This document shows positions 28,423-35,106 of a stretch of 45,312 bases of DNA, one piece after another. This DNA comes from Desulfobacteraceae bacterium (GTDB lineage: Bacteria > Desulfobacterota > Desulfobacteria > Desulfobacterales > Desulfosalsimonadaceae): assembly GCA_003597945.1 (NCBI GenBank), contig QZJS01000122.1, positions 1-45,312 on the forward strand, written 5' to 3'. The notes below the pieces were generated by a model. The model had not been told where the DNA came from. It worked only from the letters and a program-made list of their open reading frames with translations, and searched no databases. A program made the position numbers and the translations under genes. Each line of letters opens with the position of its first letter. Within the stretch, counting starts at the first letter, position 1.

Positions 28423-29214
28423 ATGGCGATGGCGGATCATGTGGTGATGGAAAGAGACGGCCGGGTGGCCGTGGTGCGGCTTTGCCGCCCGGAAAAGAAA
28501 AACGCCCTGTCGCTGTCCATGCTGGAGCGGTTGACGGAACTGGCAGCCGAGTTTGCGGCGGATCCCGGCCTTTCCGCCGTGATCCTCACGGGCGGGCCGG
28601 ATTTTTTTACGGCCGGCGTGGACCTTTTTGATCCGCGATACGCGAATCTTTCCAACCTCAGTCTTGCGGAAAAGCGGATCATCATGGAGATCGCCCCTCG
28701 GGCCTGCCGGGCCTGGGAAGCCTTGCCCCAGACCACCCTGGCGGCCGTGGAAGGTTTTTGCGTGGGAGGAGGACTTTCTCTGGCTGTTTCCCTGGATTAT
28801 ATCGTCATGGCCGAATCCGCCTGGACCCGCGCCCCGGAAATCGACTGGGGCATGAACATGAGCTGGGGCACGCTGCCCCGCCTGGTCCGCCTCATCGGTC
28901 CGGCCCGGACCAAGCGTATGATCATTTTAGGAGAAAAGATCACGGCATCCCAGGCGGCTGAATGGGGGCTGGCCCAGTGGATTGCGCCGGACGGGCTGGC
29001 CCTGGAAAAAGCCCTTTCGGTGGCCCGCATTGCCGCAGGAAAACCAGTGGCCCCGGCCGCCATGACCAAGGAGACGGTCACCGCCCTTTCCGGCGCCCTG
29101 GACCGGCTGGCTTCCCACATGGACCGGGACCAGTTTTTACTTTCCGTTTTTGATCCTGAGGCCATCCAGCGGCTGACCGGGTTTGAAGATGGGAAGAACA
29201 AGGATTCGGCCTGA
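28423..29214 (+). CDS. Crotonase-family protein, one catalytic Glu retained
   Basis: 263 residues; GGGAGG precedes the ATG (a second ATG two codons on is possible). Clear crotonase segments: RPEKKNALSLSMLERL, FFTAGVDLFD (first oxyanion part) and GFCVGGGLSLAVSLDYIV (second). The first hydratase glutamate is replaced by Ser (GGGLS), the second is kept (RAPEIDWG). Such half-active sites occur in isomerases and in decarboxylase-type members. It is ~110 bases after the FMN protein gene and may be cotranscribed. Substrate unknown. Confidence 0.82.
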   Translation: MAMADHVVMERDGRVAVVRLCRPEKKNALSLSMLERLTELAAEFAADPGLSAVILTGGPDFFTAGVDLFDPRYANLSNLSLAEKRIIMEIAPRACRAWEALPQTTLAAVEGFCVGGGLSLAVSLDYIVMAESAWTRAPEIDWGMNMSWGTLPRLVRLIGPARTKRMIILGEKITASQAAEWGLAQWIAPDGLALEKALSVARIAAGKPVAPAAMTKETVTALSGALDRLASHMDRDQFLLSVFDPEAIQRLTGFEDGKNKDSA

Positions 29215-29357
29215 CGATTTCGGCCAATAGCCCGAATTTTGACGGTTTTTACGGAGGTCCATATTCTTGAAATCAGAACATTGGTATTGATACGGAATTA
29301 AAAAAGTGTCAAAAACAGGTTAAAAAGTTGTAACTCATTATAAAATGGAGTTGTTAC

Positions 29358-30158
29358 ATGTTTTGGCCGGTTCTTATCATCCTTTATATCGGTATCCTTA
29401 TCTGGGTAGTGCTGTATCTGATTAAGGTTCACAAAGCGTCATTAGCCGAATCGGATTTTGAACAAGAGGAAAAATTGCTTGTTTTTTTCAAGGGAGATGA
29501 ATTTTCGGGTCCAATGGAACACGAAAAAATCGAGCCGCAAAAACCTTTTGTTTTTGCTAAGAAAAGCGTGAAACCAAAAATTACGTCTGAAATAAAAAGG
29601 CTGGATGGTCCTTTCCCATTTTATGGCAAAAAAAAACCGACATCGTCAAAGCCTCCTGTTATTAAAAGTGTCAATATCGCCCATGTCACACAGGAATTGA
29701 TCGGTCTTGTCATGAAAATGTCGGGTAAGGAAAGAAGCCGGACGGCAAAAGAAATAACCCGTCGTCGACAATATAATCCGGATCATATCAATCCCGAAAC
29801 CACGACAAAGCATCTCATCGAAATGATAATGCGCATGTCGCTGGAAGATCGGTGCGCGCTTCTGAGTGAAGTAAAATCAAGGACGGGTTCGTCACGCCGA
29901 AAATTTGAGAGAAAAAATTATATGACTCCCGTCTATTTTGTCGTCAAAGGGGTGCTGGCGAATGCATATACGAAAAACTTCAGCAACGGCGGCGTATTGA
30001 TTGAAACGCTTAAAGCCGTGAACCCAAATTTCGGCCCTGGAGAATCCATTGCCATGAATTTACCGCATCCCCGGATGCGAAAAGAGATAAAAATTCATGG
30101 GAAAATTATTCGCGTGACCCCAGGCGCCATCGCCGTATGTTTTGACAAGCCGGTATGA
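29358..30158 (+). CDS. Membrane-anchored PilZ-domain protein
   Basis: 266 residues. An N-terminal membrane span (3-23), then a charged linker, then two similar helical stretches (LIGLVMKMSGKERSRTAKEI at 115-134; LIEMIMRMSLEDRCALLSEV at 153-172), and a C-terminal PilZ domain. The c-di-GMP motifs are RKFER (R181, R185; RxxxR) and NFSNGG (207-212; canonical D/NxSxxG). It is thus a probable c-di-GMP receptor at the inner membrane. No partner gene nearby. AATGGAG upstream supports the start; the gene is AT-richer than its metabolic neighbours. Confidence 0.8.
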   Translation: MFWPVLIILYIGILIWVVLYLIKVHKASLAESDFEQEEKLLVFFKGDEFSGPMEHEKIEPQKPFVFAKKSVKPKITSEIKRLDGPFPFYGKKKPTSSKPPVIKSVNIAHVTQELIGLVMKMSGKERSRTAKEITRRRQYNPDHINPETTTKHLIEMIMRMSLEDRCALLSEVKSRTGSSRRKFERKNYMTPVYFVVKGVLANAYTKNFSNGGVLIETLKAVNPNFGPGESIAMNLPHPRMRKEIKIHGKIIRVTPGAIAVCFDKPV

Positions 30159-30287
30159 TTTGAATTTTTTTACGTCTCATAAAAACCACCGCGGACATAC
30201 CGTACAAATCTAAAGTTGAATTTTGAATTTTTCAATCTGAATACCCACTTTTCGCATCGCTATATTCCCCGCGCTATTTTTTCCAGC

Positions 30288-30329
30288 TTGACATAGCGGC
30301 CGGCGATTTGTATCATTTTGGTATACAAA
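30288..30329 (+). promoter_or_regulatory. Promoter and operator of the RelB/YafQ-type pair
   Basis: TTGACA (30288-30293), 17 bases, TATCAT (30311-30316). An inverted repeat TTTGTAT (30307-30313) / ATACAAA (30323-30329) covers the -10, the expected position for antitoxin autorepression. Confidence 0.7.
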
Positions 30330-30353
30330 AAGATTAAAGTGGAGGGATTGGAG

Positions 30354-30611
30354 ATGGCAAAGACGGCGATGACCCATGCCAGACTGACGCCGGAGGTCAA
30401 AAAAAACGCCGAGGCGATTTTACGGGAAATGGGAATTTCCGTTTCTTCGGCATATGAGTTGTTTTACCGGCAGATTATCGCCCACCGGGGCCTTCCATTC
30501 GATGCGCGAGTTCCCACCCGCGATACCGTCGACGCCATGCAGGATGCTCGGGATGGAAAAGGAAATCGATATGCGACCGTGGAAGAAATGTTTACGGATT
30601 GCGGCTGCTGA
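30354..30611 (+). CDS. RelB/DinJ-family antitoxin
   Basis: 85 residues from the ATG at 30354 (GGAGGG upstream). The N-terminus THARLTPEVKKNAEAILREMGISVSSAYELFYRQI is a ribbon-helix-helix of the RelB/DinJ type, DNA-binding, and the C-terminal part (PTRDTVDAMQDARDGKG) should wrap the toxin. Its stop overlaps the toxin start (TGATG). It should neutralise the YafQ-like toxin and repress its own promoter at 30288-30329. Confidence 0.9.
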   Translation: MAKTAMTHARLTPEVKKNAEAILREMGISVSSAYELFYRQIIAHRGLPFDARVPTRDTVDAMQDARDGKGNRYATVEEMFTDCGC

Positions 30612-30880
30612 TGCTGCCGATCCGCCCCACCGCAAGATTTAAAAAGGACCTGAAAAAAGCGGCCGGCCAGAGCCGTCGCCTGGATAAATTGAAGTTTGTT
30701 CTGGCAAAACTCGCGGTTCCGGAACCCCTTCCCGCGGAATTCAAAGACCATAAACTGAAGGGAAAATGGCAGGATTTCAGAGAATGCCATATTGAACCCG
30801 ACTGGCTGTTGATTTACACCATCACCGATTTTGAACTGCGGCCCGCCCGCCTGGGAACGCATTCGGAACTGTTTGAGTGA
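30611..30880 (+). CDS. YafQ-family mRNA interferase toxin
   Basis: 89 residues from the ATG at 30611. It follows E. coli YafQ closely over the active region: FKDHKLKGKW, FRECHIEPDWLLIY and GTHSELF. The YafQ catalytic residues (His50, His63, Asp67, His87) correspond to the His in KDH, the His in ECH, the Asp in EPDW and the His in GTH, all present. YafQ cuts mRNA in the ribosome. The pair appears complete and potentially active. Confidence 0.92.
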   Translation: MLPIRPTARFKKDLKKAAGQSRRLDKLKFVLAKLAVPEPLPAEFKDHKLKGKWQDFRECHIEPDWLLIYTITDFELRPARLGTHSELFE

Positions 30881-30905
30881 ACCCGTTAATATCCATTCCG
30901 AATTC

Positions 30906-30952
30906 TTGACAAGTGTGCTTCCAACATATAAATTGTTAATACAATATAACAA
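30906..30952 (+). promoter_or_regulatory. Promoter and operator of the CopG/PIN pair
   Basis: TTGACA (30906-30911), 17 bases, TAAATT (30929-30934). The inverted repeat TTGTTA (30933-30938) / TAACAA (30947-30952) lies over and just after the -10, about 20 bases before the antitoxin ATG. Confidence 0.6.
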
Positions 30953-30971
30953 TCATGACAGGGAAGCCGGC

Positions 30972-31217
30972 ATGAGCACGCAAATGATCGTCAGAATTGA
31001 TCCCGAGCTGAAGGCCAAGGTCAACAATTTTGCCAGAGCTGACGGCAAAAACGTCAGCGAAGTGGTTCGGGAGTTGCTTGAGACCTATGTCAAAAATCGG
31101 GATATCGGGGCCTATGTGGATGATTTGTGGGATCGCGTTGGAAATAAACTTCGGTCAAGGGGGTCCGGACCCGAAGACATCCAGCGGATGATCGACGATA
31201 TACGAGCCGAAAAATGA
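30972..31217 (+). CDS. CopG-type ribbon-helix-helix antitoxin
   Basis: 81 residues from the ATG at 30972 (GGGAAG upstream). Residues 1-45 (QMIVRIDPELKAKVNNFARADGKNVSEVVRELLETYV) are a ribbon-helix-helix DNA-binding domain; the rest (DLWDRVGNKLRSRGSGPEDIQRMIDDIRAEK) is a charged helical tail suited to toxin binding. The stop overlaps the ATG of the PIN gene (ATGA), the usual arrangement of antitoxin before toxin. Confidence 0.85.
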   Translation: MSTQMIVRIDPELKAKVNNFARADGKNVSEVVRELLETYVKNRDIGAYVDDLWDRVGNKLRSRGSGPEDIQRMIDDIRAEK

Positions 31218-31624
31218 TCAGGGTCGTCCTGGATACAAATGTTTTTGTCAGTTCGTTTTTCGGTGGCAAACCCAGAAAGATCGTCGATCTGTGGAAGACC
31301 GGCCGGATTCAACTTTGCCTTTCCAGAGCCATTGTGGATGAATATGTGGCGGTGCTTCAGCGCATGGGCCTTCAGGACGAGGCGGAGATGGGCGAACTGC
31401 TGGATCTTTTCGCCAGAGGTTTTCATGTTGTTTTCACCGCCCGCACCCCCCAACTGCATGTGATCGAAAAAGACCCGGATGACAACAAATTGATCGAATG
31501 CGCCGTGGCATTGCACGCGGCGGCCGTTGTTTCCGGCGACAATGCTGTTCTCGAATTGCAGGATTACATGGGGATCAAAATCCTTACGCCGGCAGCGTTT
31601 CTGGAACGGTTTGTACAAACATAA
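31214..31624 (+). CDS. PIN-domain toxin (COG1569-like)
   Basis: 136 residues. The four acidic positions of PIN ribonucleases are present: D7 in VLDTNV, E43 in VDEYV, D90 in KDPDDNK and D109 in SGDN. PIN toxins cleave tRNA or rRNA using Mg2+. The VLDTNVFVSSFF and DPDDNKLIECA segments are those of the putative-toxin PIN family commonly paired with CopG/RHH antitoxins. The gene is intact and coupled to the antitoxin. Confidence 0.9.
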   Translation: MIRVVLDTNVFVSSFFGGKPRKIVDLWKTGRIQLCLSRAIVDEYVAVLQRMGLQDEAEMGELLDLFARGFHVVFTARTPQLHVIEKDPDDNKLIECAVALHAAAVVSGDNAVLELQDYMGIKILTPAAFLERFVQT

Positions 31625-31686
31625 AATTAAACAGGAAAAGAGTTAGTGATTACCGAAAATTGACCACCCTGAGCAAACGAAAATTT

Positions 31687-31731
31687 TTGACAATGGAAGT
31701 GAAAAGGTATATTCTGATCTGAATTCAGATC
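31687..31731 (+). promoter_or_regulatory. Promoter and 16-bp operator palindrome of the Phd/RelE pair
   Basis: TTGACA (31687-31692), then TATTCT at 17-base spacing (31710-31715) or TATATT at 15-base spacing. The perfect palindrome GATCTGAATTCAGATC at 31716-31731 follows the -10, 21 bases before the ATG: a probable Phd binding site. Confidence 0.6.
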
Positions 31732-31752
31732 AACCTAAATAGAGGTCATTTT

Positions 31753-32019
31753 ATGAGCACCATATCCGTATCCGAAGCCAAGATGAAGTTGAGCGCCTTG
31801 GTGGACGCCGTTAAGGAAACCGATGAAGAGGTGGTGATTACCAAAAACGGCCGGCCGGTTGCCGTCCTGGTAAGCCCGGATGAATTTGAAAGCTGGCGGG
31901 AAACCATGAAAATCCGTTTTGACGCGGATTTAATGCAAGAGATTAAAAATGGCCTGGCGTCCATGAAAAAGGGCAATGCCTCACTTTACACGCTGGAGGA
32001 GCTGCTGCCCGAGTCATGA
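31753..32019 (+). CDS. Phd/YefM-family antitoxin
   Basis: 88 residues. The N-terminus TISVSEAKMKLSALVDAVKETDEEVVITKNGRPVAVLVSPDEFES is the complete Phd/YefM DNA-binding fold, followed by a helix that binds the toxin (DLMQEIKNGLASMKKG, LEELLPES). The stop overlaps the ATG of the RelE gene by 4 bases. Autoregulation through the palindrome at 31716-31731 is likely. Confidence 0.92.
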   Translation: MSTISVSEAKMKLSALVDAVKETDEEVVITKNGRPVAVLVSPDEFESWRETMKIRFDADLMQEIKNGLASMKKGNASLYTLEELLPES

Positions 32020-32321
32020 CGCCGGCTGATGTGAAATTTGCGCTGCGAGTCCCGGATGACGTCGCCGCTGTTTTAAAGAAACTGCATCCGGCGATTAAAT
32101 CCCAGGTTCGGGCCGGATTGGCTTCAATTCTGGCAAACCCTAACCGCGGAAAGGCCCTCAAGGACGAACTTCACGGATTGAGAAGTTATCGCGTGAAACG
32201 TTTCCGAATCATTTATCGCATAAAAGCGGAGAAGCGACACATTGAAATCATTGCTGTCGGCCCCCGGCGCATCATCTACGAGGAGACATTCCGAATCCTT
32301 TCCAGAAACCGACATTTCTGA
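32016..32321 (+). CDS. RelE/ParE-family toxin
   Basis: 101 residues. The core (about 30-85), LKDELHGLRSYRVKRFRIIYRIKAEKRHIEIIAVGPRRIIYEE, is the beta-sheet of RelE/ParE toxins: GLRSYRVKRFRIIYRI followed by a final strand with GPRRIIYE where RelE-like mRNA interferases have their catalytic Arg. It probably cuts mRNA on the ribosome; gyrase inhibition (ParE) cannot be excluded. The pair is intact. Confidence 0.88.
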   Translation: MTPADVKFALRVPDDVAAVLKKLHPAIKSQVRAGLASILANPNRGKALKDELHGLRSYRVKRFRIIYRIKAEKRHIEIIAVGPRRIIYEETFRILSRNRHF

Positions 32322-32419
32322 ACCTTTTACCTTCCAGAGTCCCGAGTCGTTAACAGGTTTATGCCCATTCCTTCTTAATCTGGTTTCTTTTGATAATTTT
32401 TTCAATTTTTCTTACCATA

Positions 32420-32519
32420 TTGACATTGATTAAAAAGGGTTAGATAAAGGTTCGCTATATGCAGACAACCATTTCATCGAAATATCAGATCGTCATCCCC
32501 AAACCGGTCAGAGAACATC
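32420..32519 (+). pseudogene. Truncated AbrB/MazE-type antitoxin start
   Basis: A TTGACA at 32420-32425 and a fair -10 precede an ATG at 32459. The frame reads MQTTISSKYQIVIPKPVREH, the strongly conserved start of SpoVT/AbrB-type antitoxins, and then changes abruptly near 32520 into sequence that is the opposite strand of the HicA-like gene. The remaining ~30 residues of the swapped-hairpin domain and the C-terminal part, as well as any partner toxin, are missing. It is the 5' remnant of a fourth TA pair. Confidence 0.7.
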
Positions 32520-32622
32520 TGAGCACTTTATGCGATCCACCTCTTTTCCGCTTGATGCGCCAGCCGATCTTTAAAAGAGCGGACAAAACGCGGCGGGCTT
32601 TAACCGAGGACCAAACGCTCAT
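32485..32622 (-). pseudogene. HicA-like toxin, C-terminally truncated
   Basis: 45 codons from the ATG at 32622, which overlaps the HicB stop. It starts VWSSVKARRVLSALLKIGWRIKRKRG and includes GGSHKVL with the His used by HicA toxins for RNA cleavage, but then runs into unrelated residues and ends, where HicA normally continues with a second strand pair (60-75 residues total). The loss point coincides with the junction to the AbrB fragment. Probably inactive. Confidence 0.7.
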
Positions 32623-32826
32623 GCGGCGACCGAAAAGACATTCGCCATTTCCGGAACGGTTTCGCCATGCTCCAGACGATCCGCCAGAACGCGCAAGGCA
32701 AGCGCTTTTGGCAAGCGCGATGGCCTGATCTTTGGATTCCCCATATACCAGAACACCCGGAAGATCGGGAATTTCGGCAATGATACGCCCGTCCGTTTCC
32801 TGGTCGAGTTCAATGGTAAAATTCAT
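32619..32826 (-). pseudogene. HicB-like antitoxin, frameshifted
   Basis: Starts at the ATG at 32826 (GGAGAG upstream, promoter TTGACA at 32895-32900 with TTATTT at 32872-32877, minus strand). The first ~40 residues, MNFTIELDQETDGRIIAEIPDLPGVL..., are a HicB domain. Around 32709-32712 a frame change is needed to continue as ALALRVLADRLEHGETVPE, the usual HicB ending, to the stop at 32619. One extra base (in the AAAA run) or two missing bases would explain it. Real decay or a sequencing error; the truncated HicA beside it favours decay. Confidence 0.75.
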
Positions 32827-33006
32827 TTTAAATCTCTCCATTCAAAATTGAGATATGAACATTGAAAAGTAAAATAACAAGCAACGCATCATATTGTCAA
32901 AAATTACCTTTTTGATCCGCTGTGAGCAAGTAAGCCCATAGACTCATGCCTGGACGGCTGATGCGCCGGTCCGGGCGAATGATTGAGTACTCTTCTTATC
33001 CCTACC

Positions 33007-33891
33007 TTACACCAGGCCCTCTTTTTCCAGGGTGGTCACGATTTCATGCACGGATTTGCCGCGGTTCATGGTGTAGAAGTGGAGCCCCGGCACGCCGTTT
33101 TTCAGCAGGTCCCGGCATTGGCGGATGGCCAGGTCAATGCCGTATCGGGCCACGCCTTCCTTGTCGTCCGCCGGAACTTTCGCGATCGCGTCCCGGACGG
33201 CATCCGGGATGGCGGTGCCGCAGACCGCGGACAGCATTTCCGTCATTTTCACCGAATAGATGGGCATGATCCCGGGAATGATGGGGATGGTGATCCCCTC
33301 TGCCCGGCATTTATCCACAAAATCATAGAAGAATTGGTTGTCGTAAAAATACTGGGCCATCAGGTATTCGGCGCCGTTATCTTGTTTCAGCCGGGCGTAT
33401 TCAATATCTTTTTCCAGGCTTTCCGCGTGAATGTGGCCTTCGGGATAGGCGGCGGCGCCCAGGCAGAAGTCGTAGCGGGCCTTGATAAATGCCAGCAGGT
33501 CCGAGGCATGGGCCATGGCCTGGGGATGGGGGTTGAAATCGATGTCGTCCTGGGGCGTATCCCCCTGAATGGCAAATACCGTTTCAATGCCCTGACTTTT
33601 GAATTTGTCCAGAACGTCCGTGACATCTTCGGGTCCCAGGCCCACGCCGGCGATGTAGGCCACCACGTTTAAGCCCCTGTCTTTTTTCAGCTTGTCGATC
33701 AGTTCATAAGATCCTTCCCGGGTGGAGCCCCCGGCCCCGAAGGTCACGGACATGTAATCGTGTCGGGTGGCTTGCAGTAGATCCAATGCTTTTTCAAGAG
33801 TCTGGGCGGCTTTTTCCGTTTTGGCGCGGAAAAATTCAAAGGAAATAACCGGTTTGCCGCCGGCCTTCTGGTACAAATTTGAAACGCGCAT
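33007..33891 (-). CDS. metF: Methylenetetrahydrofolate reductase
   Basis: 294 residues; AAGGAGG precedes the ATG. TIM-barrel FAD protein with the family's SFEFFRAKTEKA start (the catalytic Glu in FEFF; the usual PP is RA), SVTFGAGGSTREGSYELID, VFAIQGDTPQDD, GAAAYPEGHIHAES and QYFYDNQFFYDFVD. It reduces 5,10-methylene- to 5-methyl-tetrahydrofolate, for methionine synthesis and, in acetogens and sulfate reducers, for the methyl branch of the Wood-Ljungdahl pathway. No MetV or rnf-type partner is next to it. An inverted repeat overlapping a TATAAT box lies upstream (33948-33968). Confidence 0.95.
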   Translation of the reverse strand: MRVSNLYQKAGGKPVISFEFFRAKTEKAAQTLEKALDLLQATRHDYMSVTFGAGGSTREGSYELIDKLKKDRGLNVVAYIAGVGLGPEDVTDVLDKFKSQGIETVFAIQGDTPQDDIDFNPHPQAMAHASDLLAFIKARYDFCLGAAAYPEGHIHAESLEKDIEYARLKQDNGAEYLMAQYFYDNQFFYDFVDKCRAEGITIPIIPGIMPIYSVKMTEMLSAVCGTAIPDAVRDAIAKVPADDKEGVARYGIDLAIRQCRDLLKNGVPGLHFYTMNRGKSVHEIVTTLEKEGLV

Positions 33892-33947
33892 GTCTTCCTC
33901 CTTAATATTCAGATATTATTGATATTTTTATAAGATCGAATGTAAAA

Positions 33948-33968
33948 ATTATAAGCAAATACTTATAA
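33948..33968 (-). promoter_or_regulatory. Possible metF promoter -10 and operator
   Basis: On the minus strand a perfect TATAAT (33948-33953) sits inside the inverted repeat TTATAAG-N6-CTTATAA (33949-33955 and 33962-33968). The -35 is poor, so an activator or repressor may control it. About 60 bases upstream of the metF ATG. Confidence 0.4.
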
Positions 33969-34003
33969 CACCCCTTGATAGGATGGACAACCGGAATTGT
34001 TAT

Positions 34004-34066
34004 CCGCAACAAGAAGCAAAAATACCTTGCCCCCGGCTTTTATTTTGCTGTCTCCCGCTTCTGCGG
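34004..34066. other. Nested hairpin between dus and metF
   Basis: CCGCA/AGAAGC (34004-34017) pairs with GCTTCTGCGG (34057-34066), and inside it AGCAAAAATA pairs with TATTTTGCT. It lies downstream of dus (minus strand) and upstream of metF's control region. No clear T run, so its use as a terminator is uncertain. Confidence 0.35.
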
Positions 34067-34125
34067 CGCCGACGCCTGATGCCCATCATAAAAGAAAAAT
34101 TGCAATGCAAAGACGGCGGACAGGA

Positions 34126-35106
34126 TTATGAAGGACAAAATTTTTCCCGATACATGCGGATCAAGGATTCGGCATCCGTTTTGGCGTAAATGCCGGCCGC
34201 GGCGGTCCGGAAGCCGGTGGCGTCCCGCAGGCCCCTGGCCAGCCAGCCGAGGCGGCCCCGCATCATTTTGCAGGCGATTTCTTCGCCGAATTGGTCGATG
34301 GTCAGATCCAGGAACCGCTGCATCATGTCAAAGCGCATGTCCGGCGTGACCGGCGGGCAGGTTCCGGTTTCCATCAGGGCGTGAATCTGGGCGAAGATCC
34401 AGGGATTGCCAAGGGCGGCCCGGCCGATCATGACCGCGTCGCAGCCGGTTTCGGCAACCATGCCCAGGGCGTCTTCGGGGGACCGGATATCGCCGTTGCC
34501 GATGACCGGAATGGATAGTTCCTGCTTGATTTTGGCGATCAGGGACCAGTCCGCCGCGCCGGAAAACCGCTGCCGGGCCGTCCGGGGGTGAATGGCGACC
34601 GCGTCGCAACCGTTGTGTTCGGCGATTTTGGCCAGCCGGACGGCCTGTTCGCCCGAGGCATCCCACCCGGAGCGCATTTTAATGGTCAGGGGAATCCTGA
34701 CGGCCCGCCGCATGCGCGCGATGATCTGTTGGGCTGTTTCCGGGTTTTTCATCAGGGCCGCGCCGGCCCCGTTTTTCATCACTTTTTTTACCGCGCAACC
34801 GCAGTTGATGTCGATGATATCAGCGCCGGCTGCTTCCACCATGGCCGCGGCCTCGGCCATGGCATCCGGGTCCGCGCCGAAAAGCTGGACGGAAAGCGGT
34901 TTTTCTTCGGCAACGGAGGCGAGCATCTGCCGGGTCTGATCTGATTGATAGACCAGCCCCTTTGCGCTGATCATTTCCGTGCATACCAGGCCGCACCCGA
35001 GGGCCTTGACCATCCGGCGGAAGGCCAGATTGGTGATGCCGGCCAGGGGTGCCAGGATGGTAGGATACAGCAGGGCGACGTTGCCGATTTTCATAACCGG
35101 GCTCAT
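34126..35106 (-). CDS. dus: tRNA-dihydrouridine synthase
   Basis: 326 residues from the ATG at 35106, which overlaps the stop of the DUF1848 gene (ATGA) and has GGGGAA upstream; an ATG 7 codons earlier is possible but lies inside that gene. FMN TIM-barrel with LAPLAGITNLAFRR, ISAKGLVYQ, IDINCGCAVKKVMKNGAGAALM (catalytic Cys; the common CPVKK is CAVKK), SGWDASG, HPRTARQRFSGAADW and GNGDIRSPEDA. It reduces uridines in tRNA with NADPH. The family is sure; DusA/B/C subtype cannot be fixed (DusB-like by the motif set). Confidence 0.94.
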   Translation of the reverse strand: MSPVMKIGNVALLYPTILAPLAGITNLAFRRMVKALGCGLVCTEMISAKGLVYQSDQTRQMLASVAEEKPLSVQLFGADPDAMAEAAAMVEAAGADIIDINCGCAVKKVMKNGAGAALMKNPETAQQIIARMRRAVRIPLTIKMRSGWDASGEQAVRLAKIAEHNGCDAVAIHPRTARQRFSGAADWSLIAKIKQELSIPVIGNGDIRSPEDALGMVAETGCDAVMIGRAALGNPWIFAQIHALMETGTCPPVTPDMRFDMMQRFLDLTIDQFGEEIACKMMRGRLGWLARGLRDATGFRTAAAGIYAKTDAESLIRMYREKFCPS

